From: Trichomonas vaginalis G3
Taxonomy: Eukaryota; Parabasalia; Trichomonadida; Trichomonadidae
DNA: 64,000 nucleotides
Reading direction: 5' to 3'
Assembly: GCF_026262505.1 (NCBI RefSeq)
Contig: NC_067207.1
Span: 8,586,082-8,650,081 of the forward strand
The notes under the pieces were generated by a model that saw nothing but the letters and a program-made list of their open reading frames with translations, made no database searches and was not told the origin of the DNA. Positions 22,001 to 31,000 of the stretch are shown here, one piece after another. Position numbers and translations under genes: made by a program. How positions within the stretch are numbered: the first letter of the stretch is position 1; every line of letters begins with the position of its first letter.

Positions 22001-25000
22001 CAGAAAGCGAATTGATGGCATTGAGAGGCTCTTTGTCAGGTGATGCTCTTTCTCTTGAAAACGCTGTTATCATCACAAATGCTGTAACAGTTCCATTAAT
22101 CATTGATCCAACGAACAAAGCATTAGATTGGCTTGTAAACAACATCCAGAAGAACGGCGGACAGCCAACAGTTCTTCCTCGTGGACATGAAAGATTTGCA
22201 AGTGAATTAGCTTTGGCTGTGAGATTCGGAAAAACATTGATCATCACAGAAATCGATTCCATCGATGCAATTTTGATTCCTTTGATCAGAAAAGACCTTA
22301 TTTTCAGCGGATCAAGACCAGCCATCAAAGTTGGTGATCGTGAAATCGATTACAACGAGAAGTTCACTTTGTACTTGTTGACTCGTGAGCCACAACCACA
22401 GTTACATCCAACAGCTGCTGCTCACGTCGCAGTTGTCAACTTCTCTGTCACAAGAGCTGGCTTAGAATCAACATTGTTGAGTCTCACATTGGAAAGAGAG
22501 CAGCCAGAGATCCAAGCAGAAAGATCTAAGTACATTGCGAACGAAGAAGAGATGAAGGCAACATTGTCTGACTTAGAAGTCACATTGTTGAAGACATTGG
22601 TCGAAGCAGACAGTGGAAACATCCTTCAGAACACTTCTTTGATTGAAACACTCAACAAGACTAAAGAACAAGCAGCTGCTGTTGCAGAATCCCTTGAAAA
22701 GATCGAGTCATTGTCAAAGAAATTGGAAGAAAAGGCAAATACTTACAGATCATTGGCACAACTCGGTGCTTCTTTGTTCTTCGCAATTGATGGATTAAGT
22801 AAATTGGATCACATGTACAGATTCTCTTCCACTCTCTTCATGACTTTGTTCACATCAATCTTCGATGCAAAAGTCAATGCAAATGGTGTTCATAGAACAC
22901 TTAAATTCGAATCAGAACTCGTCAGAATTATCTTCAGACACGTTTCTAATTCGATGTTCAATAAATACAGAACAGCCGCAGCATTGCACATCGTTGCTTC
23001 CTGCTACAAGAACTTGGTTGATGCAACACAATACCAGTTCTTAATCAATTCCCCTGTTTCTACTGGAGATGCTCCTTCTTGGGTTCCAGAAACAAGAAGA
23101 CAGGCTTTCTGTGGATTCGCTAAAGCAATGCCAGAATTAGTTCAGACATTGAAGATGAGAGATCCAACAGCTGGCGATGTTTGGGCAGATTGGCTCAAAC
23201 AAAGCCATCCAGAAGAAAACTTGCCAATCATTGACGGACAACAAGTTTCTAAACGTGGCTTGACTCCTTTCGCTCAATTATTAATTGTAGGAATGTTAGT
23301 TCCACATAGATTAGTTGCAGCAATACAAGCTTTCGTTACAGAAGCTCTTGGTTTAGGCCAATTCTCTGTTCCATTTGAATACAACCAAATTGTCAGCGAC
23401 AAGACAGGATTACCAATGATTTTCATCACTTCTCCTGGTGCTGATCCATCTCATGAAGTTGTTTCTGTTGCAAAGAGAGCCAATGTTTCATTGACGGAAG
23501 TTGCTGTCGGCTCTGATACACCAGATGCAACAGTTGCCAAACTGAAGAAATGCGCGGAAGAAGGAACATGGTTCATGTTAAAGAACACTCATCTTTCTAT
23601 TTCTTTAGTCGCAAGACTTGAGAAAGAAATCGCTTCTCTCCAGACGAAGAAGGAAGGATTCAGAGTATTCTTCACAACAGAACCCCACAGATCATTCCCA
23701 CCTTTGTTGCTTGCAAACTCAATCAAAGTTGCTGTTGAAGCTCCTCCAGGTGTCAAAGCAAATCTCACAAGAACAATTGCACAAATTGACACTAAATCAA
23801 TGCAGCCACAACAGTTGAAACTTGCTGCCGCTGTTGCTTATTTCCACTCAATCATCCAGGAAAGAAGAACTTACATTCCACAAGGCTGGACAAAGTTCTA
23901 CGAGTTCTCAACAGCAGATTTCAGTTGCGCAATGCAGATCATCCAGAAGACAAAGGAAGCTGATGCAGAGGCACTTGAATACATCAGAGGTTTGCTTTGT
24001 TTGGCTGTTTACGGTGGCCGCGTTGACAATGATTTCGATTTCAACGTTTTGTCATTGTATTTGCAAGAGTTCTTGAATGACAAGAAGAACCCACTCAGAT
24101 TAGATAACAACGCACAAATGAGCAACGTAATGAAATACGTCGAGAGGATGACAGAAAGAGATGATCCATCATTGTTCATGTTACCTCCAAACGCAACTAA
24201 AACAGTTGCAATTTCACAAATGAACGAAACAATTACATCTCTCAGAAGATTGTCATCAATTGTCTCTGACTCAGGAAGTATCAGCAGAGCACAATGGATT
24301 GACAAATTCACTCCTCTTCTCCAGAGATGGCAAGATTTGCGCCGCAAATATCCAAACATGACTGTTCAACGCCAGAACTCTCCATTTGATGACACTCCGA
24401 TGGCAGCAGCTCTTTATTCACAGTGCTGCGTCATCCATCAATTGGTTGACGATCTTGAGGAGTACTTCAAGATGGTCGATGGTTTCTTGAACCATGGAGA
24501 CACTTTGTCTCATCAGTTGCAGTCATTAGGACGTTCTTTGATCGCAGGAGAAGTTCCTGACGCGTGGTCTGATATCGCAGAAGGACCTTCTGTTGCATCG
24601 GAATGGCTTCAAGAAGTTGCAAGAAAGGTCGAATACATCGATGCTCTTGCAGCTGATCCTTCAATGGTAAGCAAAGGAATTGAGTTGGGAGCTGTTTTGA
24701 GACCAACAGCTCTTTTAGATGCACTCAGACAACAAACAGCAAGAGAAACCGGAACTCCAATGGTTGATTTGAAGCTCACTTTCTCTTTCTCTGAATCTAA
24801 AGAGAGAGCGATTTATGTAACAGATCTCGCTTTGCAAGGCGCTGTTTTCCAGGGACTGAAGATAGCGCCAATGACAAAGGACGAACAAGTTCTCGTCAAG
24901 TGCTCAAAGTGCTCATTCTCGTGGGAGAAAGAGCGCAAGAATGATGGCATCGCAATGATTCCACTCTACTCGAATTCAAACAGAGAAAAGTTCATTGTTA

Positions 25001-25092
25001 CTGTTCCTGCTCCATGCAGCGAAATCACATCAAAGGATGCTTCCAAGGTATTCTCATTCGCAGGTACTGCTTTCATTATTGGAAGTAATTAA
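13093..25092 (+). CDS. DYNC2H1: Cytoplasmic dynein-2 (IFT retrograde) heavy chain, 3999 aa
   Basis: This is the motor subunit of the dynein that returns intraflagellar transport trains to the flagellar base. It is one uninterrupted frame. The AAA1 P-loop [15 protein letters not shown] is at about residue 1459, followed by [15 protein letters not shown], the dynein-2 signature; axonemal and dynein-1 chains differ here. AAA2 GPSGCGKTT is at about 1744, with [20 protein letters not shown] after it. AAA3 GPRGSGKTT is at about 2054. AAA4 (about 2385) has no P-loop. The stalk coiled coils flank a microtubule-binding domain (about 2600-2920), then AAA5, AAA6 and the C-terminal domain. The N-terminal tail is somewhat shorter than in the animal protein (about 4300 aa in total). 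Maverick A ends 113 bp upstream. Confidence 0.95.
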   Translation: [3999 protein letters not shown]

Positions 25093-25565
25093 TTTTATTA
25101 TTTTTTATATGAATATTTGAAATAAAAACTTTTATAATATTAAAACTTCAATATATACAAATCTCTGCTCAAATTCTTTCACTTTTGCCAATTTTGTATT
25201 CTTTGTGATAAATAATTTTTGTAAGGATCTCTGTACTTTCTCCGTAATCAAGTTTTCATTTGAGCTTAAGTAATAAATGAGTTCGAATTCATGTGCTATT
25301 GAAGTATAATGTAATCATGACTCTTTTATAAAAATCTTTCGAGATTATTTTGAGTTTTTTTATTCAAAGAATAATATCATGCATTATATTTCTAGCAGAT
25401 AGCCCACATATGAGGACACTTTTATTTTGCATTTTTAGTTCTTACTATTTAAGGCTTACATTTATTTTTTCATGTAATCACTGTTTCTCTATATTTAATT
25501 TCTTATAGGCAGAATCAGAAATGTCATTGGTAATATTAGAAGCAAAATAAAATATGACTTATATT
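25093..25565. other. Intergenic, AT-rich
   Basis: The dynein 3' flank, with AT-rich sequence and ATAAAAACT shortly after the stop. I see no gene, repeat or RNA gene here. Confidence 0.6.
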
Positions 25566-26643
25566 CTATCGTCTTCTGTTTGGAAAGAGATTAAAAATAC
25601 TATACAACTCACTGCTTATTTTATCTTTTGGATCTATGAAACAATTTTTTGTGTAAAAGTGAGAAAAAGTATTAAAATCCGAATTTTCATTTAAATGAGT
25701 AATTAATACAGTTCCTAAAGTTGCTGAGTTTAATTCAACATAAGAATCGAAAATAACCAAATTAGAACCTTCTTTATTTTGTTGAAACATGTACTTTGCA
25801 CTGTTATTCAAAAATATACAATGATCAACATTAGTTAAGTAACTACAAGAAAATAGAACTTGGTTAATTTCTTTTCCGCAGTTATTTTTAATCACATTGC
25901 AATAAGAAATTTTTTGAGTTAAGGCAGCATCGTTACTATTAAATAAAAATGATTGCGTCGATGATTGACTGTTTTCTCTGAATATTGAGAAATTGTATTT
26001 AGTTGGATTTCCTTGAGCGATACTTAAAATTGATGAACACTGAAAACATTTGTTGTTCGTGGTATTGATATTCGAAATACATATATCACCCCATGCAAGA
26101 TAAAATGTAGAACTTCCTCTGTTTTCGCTTTCTCCGCAGTTTGAAACAGAAACAAAAAATGCGTAGTTTTTCTTATAAGGATTAATCCATTGTAGAAATG
26201 CTGCATAACTGCTTGCTTTTGATTTATAATAACATGTTCTTTGTTGAACAAATTGCCCTGCTGTGCTACAGCTATAACTAACAGAGCCAGCATAGGTAGT
26301 GGAGCTACATTTTCTAAATACCGAATCTTCAATTAATGTGCATATTTCATTATATCTCATGATATTAATAGCTCCATTTTCTATGCATGACTCAAATAAA
26401 CAATTAAAAAAGTAGTAATTGTCAGAACCGGTCGAAGCAGAGAATGCTCCTATATTTGATGTCTTATCAACTTTGTTTTTATCGCCAAAATAATCCGACC
26501 AACTAGATTTTGTTTCTGATTTAGTTCCCGGTATCAATTTCTATATCTCTTGATGCGTCAATGAAAATAAATCGACTTGTCTTGCTGCAAATAATACTAC
26601 TATTGACAATACAACACTTTTAAAATTTGTGATGGGTTGCGAT
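25566..26643 (-). pseudogene. Trichomonad repetitive surface-protein gene, broken
   Basis: An open frame of 323 codons has the Asn/Cys/Ser-rich, short beta-strand repeat pattern (NCLFESCIENGAINI, CSSILSIAQ, HCIFLNNSAKYMF) of trichomonad polymorphic-membrane-protein-like or parallel beta-helix surface proteins. Upstream, the same frame continues through a TAG into a typical signal peptide (SVVLSIVVLFAARQ, about 26635-26580), but no ATG precedes it and a TGA lies just before. At the other end it stops without a membrane anchor. So the start codon and the C-terminal half are missing and there is an internal stop: a pseudogene. Confidence 0.65.
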
Positions 26644-28054
26644 CACTTGTCACTTTTAAAAATTTGATCGTGAGAACAATACTAAAGTACTGAATATTTC
26701 AGATTCATTGAGAAAAACACTTAAGGCTTAACCGTATCTAAGCCGTTTTGACAACTTCTCAATTATATGTTTAAGGCTAACTATATTTAAATGATTCTTC
26801 ATTTATTTATCTTTCTTTTGAATTTTTTTCCTTTGAAAATGTTGTAAGGGAATTCCTCTGAATTTTAAAAGTTTTACAACACTAGATGAGAGCATAAAAT
26901 GGGTTCTTTCTAATTGTCAATACAAAGTTGGTTGCCTATAGTGTGAGATAATATACTTAGAAGAATTTATTATTATTAAAATTAATAATATTTTTGCAAT
27001 TTGCTTATCATTAATTTTGTTTTACAAATGATCACCTTATAAAGAATTGTGACATCTTGTTGGCAATGCTATACATAACATTAATTTTTTTAGTAATGCG
27101 ATAACGTTAAATAACATTATTTTTTTTAGAAAATGATTTTCAATTTGATGGCAACTATGGTTAATGAAATTTCATCAATTTTACACATATTTATCTCGTG
27201 CATAATATCACATTTTTTTTTAACTTTATTTATTTCAAAATTTTGTCAAAATATATCGGAAAGGATTTCGTTTAAAATTTATGCTTTATGTTAAATGATG
27301 AATAAAAAGGATTGACGAATCGATAAATATGAGCTCGACTTCACATTAACTGACTCTCAAATGCAAATGCTTGAAGAACGTGATAGATTCTACTCATTTT
27401 ATGATTACTCTGTCTTCTTTGGAGTTGAGATTCTTGGTCTCGGCACCAACAAGTGGGGCCAGTAAAATTTTCAATCATCTGATATCAAATAATATTTTTT
27501 ATAACTCCTGTGATTTTTCATACAAAAATTTGAATAATAAGTTAACAGCGAATTTCACATAAAATATATGAGAATACTCTACAATCTTTTGCATAACTCT
27601 TAATGAAACACTTACGCCCATCTGACTTGAATTCAAATTTTTGACAACTGGCGTGAGGAGTTATTGAAATTTAACCTTAATCGATTGAATTGAAGGCCAT
27701 GTCATAGGGGTGTAAGTGCATCCTTAAAAAATTATAGTAATAATGAATCAAGAAATAATGTAGATCTATGCTAAAATAGTGCCGCTTCATTCAAGTTCTG
27801 CCAATTGGATCTTGTTTATCAAGTTTATTTTTGATGCATTATGAGTGAAGAGCATTGTATTTCAATAGTATATTGCGGATGCTGTCATAAATCAAGTAAA
27901 AACTGAGTCCAACTCGTTATAAAATCAGACTGCGTTTAAATAAGTTGATGAGCTTTATAATTTATATTAAACAATTTACGCAATATACAATTTTTTTATT
28001 TCGAAATCAAAATTTAATATATATATAAAACAAAAAACAAAAAAATAATAAAAT
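26644..28054. other. Long intergenic stretch with one coding relic
   Basis: About 1.4 kb of AT-rich sequence between a pseudogene and the 1113-aa gene. Apart from the relic at 27316-27465 I see no supported gene, RNA gene or repeat. Short runs with high A+T (26960-27300) have no codon structure. Confidence 0.55.
27316..27465 (+). pseudogene. 3'-terminal fragment of a host coding sequence
   Basis: Forty-nine codons open to TAA at 27463 encode a protein-like stretch containing LTDSQMQMLEERDRFYSFYD and VEILGLGTNKWGQ, with host-like GC in third positions. It is preceded in frame by a TGA at 27313 and has no suitable start, while the surrounding DNA is non-coding. I read it as the remains of the C-terminus of a lost or moved gene. 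The family is not recognised. Confidence 0.4.
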
Positions 28055-31000
28055 TTAAACTTTTGTTGTGAATCTTGCACCGAGATAAATAGCATCTTTC
28101 TGCATAGCGTTCTCCACAGCGTATTTATCATTCGTATGCGATCTAACCAATATATCGAAAATTAATCCTTTCTGACCAGATTCAGAATTCATTTTTCCGA
28201 CCAATTCCTGAGGACTTGCCTTCAAATAGTCCAAACAAAGTCTAGATCTCCACGCCCACTCCACGTACTGCTTTGCTGTCACTCCGAAATCATCCCTCAT
28301 TGGCTCAAACAACGATGCCAACAAGTCCTGTATGAAATTCATAATTACAACAACTCTTTTGTGTTTAATTGGTTCTCCAGCCAACAGAATATTCATCAGT
28401 CCTGCGTCCATTCCTCTGAAGAAAGCAGAAAGCATCGGAATCATGTTCTCTTTATTCACGTGATTTGTTAATTGGTCAGCTCTGATTTTGATGAAATCAG
28501 TGCATTTATTGAACAAATCATTGAAGAAAGAAGAACTTCTGCTATCAAATTCTGGATGCAACACTTTCTTCGATGCTTTCTTCACAAAGATCTTCTTGAA
28601 TGACGAATTGTCAACCCATAATCGCGTTGAAACATAGTCGTAAACTTCGTGTTCTATCAACGCTGAAAACAAGGGAGGAATGACAGCCATGATGGAACTG
28701 ACGTAAGGAACAGGATCAACAAATTGGTCGGGAATTGGAGAGGCTCCGACCAAAGGACGGACATTGTGGAGAAATTCAGACCATTGGACCTTGATTTGGC
28801 TGAAATCGTTGATCATGACATACATCTGCTGTGGAGTGGCCGCAGAAATGTTGTGCATCGTGTCTAATTGCTTCATCGCAGAAATAACATAGAGATTATC
28901 AGTTGTATTGATGATAATATCGCGTGGGAAGTACTTAACTATACGGAAAGTGAGGAGTTCTGTGTATAACTTAAGACAACAGACACATGTCGAAATATAA
29001 GTGAAAATAATATCGACAATGTTCTTGTTTTTCCACTTTAGAGAGTTCACGAATGAGAATGATTGGGAAAACATCGTCATCAGGTCTCCAATTGACGTTG
29101 AAGTCATCAATCTTGGATTTGTTACTTCAAATGTGTCGACTTCGACAGTTTTTTGCGTCCAATCGATAAGTCTGGTCGATATGGACGTGATCCACTCCAA
29201 AACAATGTCGAAGAAGAGTTTGAATGGGGAATAATCAGGTCCTAACTTCAAATACTCCCAAACTTCTCTGTAAGCGAACACAAACTTGAACAAGACCTTG
29301 TCATTAAGTTCTATGGGTATTTTGAGGAACGCATTCAACAGATAAATTGTTATCTGCGAAAACAGCTCTGTATCTCCTGTAATCGTCTTGAAATCGACAG
29401 GAACAACATTAGTTTCGTAATATGATTTCGCTAGTTTGGAACGCTGCGAAACTATGGACATTGAATCTGCCAATGAAGTTACAGTGAACGTAAAGTGCTG
29501 GTAATCATTGTGTGCTGATGGGTTGATGCTCCTGATGTATTCCCAGAGGATGTTGGCCTCTTGCGTTGTAGGTTTTTCGGATAATACTGGTTTGACGTTG
29601 AAAAGCATTGATTTGACGAAGAACGACTTGGCCTCCTTCAAGAACTTGTCAATCAAAGCTCTTACGTCACCTTCTACAATCAATCCGGTCAATGTCAACA
29701 GTGGCATTAAAGAAGATCTTTCGTATTTCACTGGATTCTTCAATCTGTTGTATAATTCCAGTGGAACTTTCTTCTGCATGTCCTTAACAATGTTTTCAAA
29801 CGCATCTTTTGTTGTTTCCGGTGTTTGATTCAGTTCACAACAATTTCTAGCGACCATAAACAAAGCTGTGAACGCATTCAAGTAGCTTTCGGCCTCGCAC
29901 CATCCTTCGTATAGCTTAGAAAGTATAGAAACAAATACAACAGAAGATGGAATCGAATGTCTGAAAGCGAAATCAATAATTGCAATGAAAAAGTCTTGTG
30001 GAGGGACCAGAGGCATCCTTCCTGTTGTTCTTGTCCAGTCAATGACAAGTTTTGTGGTTAAATAATCTAAAATTACACTTAAATCGAGATTATCACTGGA
30101 AAGTTGAGGCTGAGTAACAGGAATTATGTCAGACTTCTTGATTTGAATGATAGAATTCATGTCTCCGCATGTAGAAGTGACAACTCCGCCTAATTTCTTA
30201 AATTTCTCAGAAATTACGGTATCTTTCTCAATATCTGTGATTTCAAAGTAGTGAATAAGCTTAGATGTCTCTTCATCTGCCATCTGGAAAGGTAAATCTG
30301 GGTTCTTTTCTGAGATATATAATATTCTTCCTTCAATCTTTTGATTTTTATCGAAATAAGGTAATACAAACTCTGCGTAGTTCGATGCTAAGCTCATTGT
30401 CGTTGTATATCCTAAGTAAGACAATTCTAAAAACGCGGTACGAGTTAAATGAGTATTTTGGTACTTTGGCTCCCATTTAATGTTGATCTGGACATGCATG
30501 TTACCTACAGGTGGCTTTTTGGCCATCATTTCGCCGACTTTTTGAGATAATGCAAGTAAATTTTGTTGTGCGTCTTTAAACGTCTCTTTCGTACCTTTAA
30601 ACGAGTTAATCCATGTTTTCTCGTATGTATTCGCTTGTTGATGCAAATAAGTGTTGAACATCAAATAATTCGTCGTATGACCGATTTTTGTTCTTAATTC
30701 ATCAAGCATTTCATCGGTTGCACCTGTTTCTTTGATGACGTAAGCACGGACTTCATCAGAAAGGAACTTTGTTCCCCTACCAAGATATGAAGTAACTGAA
30801 CACTCAGCAATTGCATCATCTACGATGTCGGTAATAAATTTTTTGTCTTCTACTTGCAAACTATTAGTAATATTGTAGATTTCTCGATAAACATTTGAAT
30901 ATGTGATTTTTGATGCCAAAGTTTTAACGTTTGAGAATACTTTGACAATGAATTCAGATAGTATGGGCTGTTCGAACTGTAATGCTGGTAAAAGAGTTCC

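Noticed and set aside
27371-27562. 63-codon frame on the plus strand
   Set aside because: Shadow of the better-supported relic frame at 27316-27465; AT-driven after that point.
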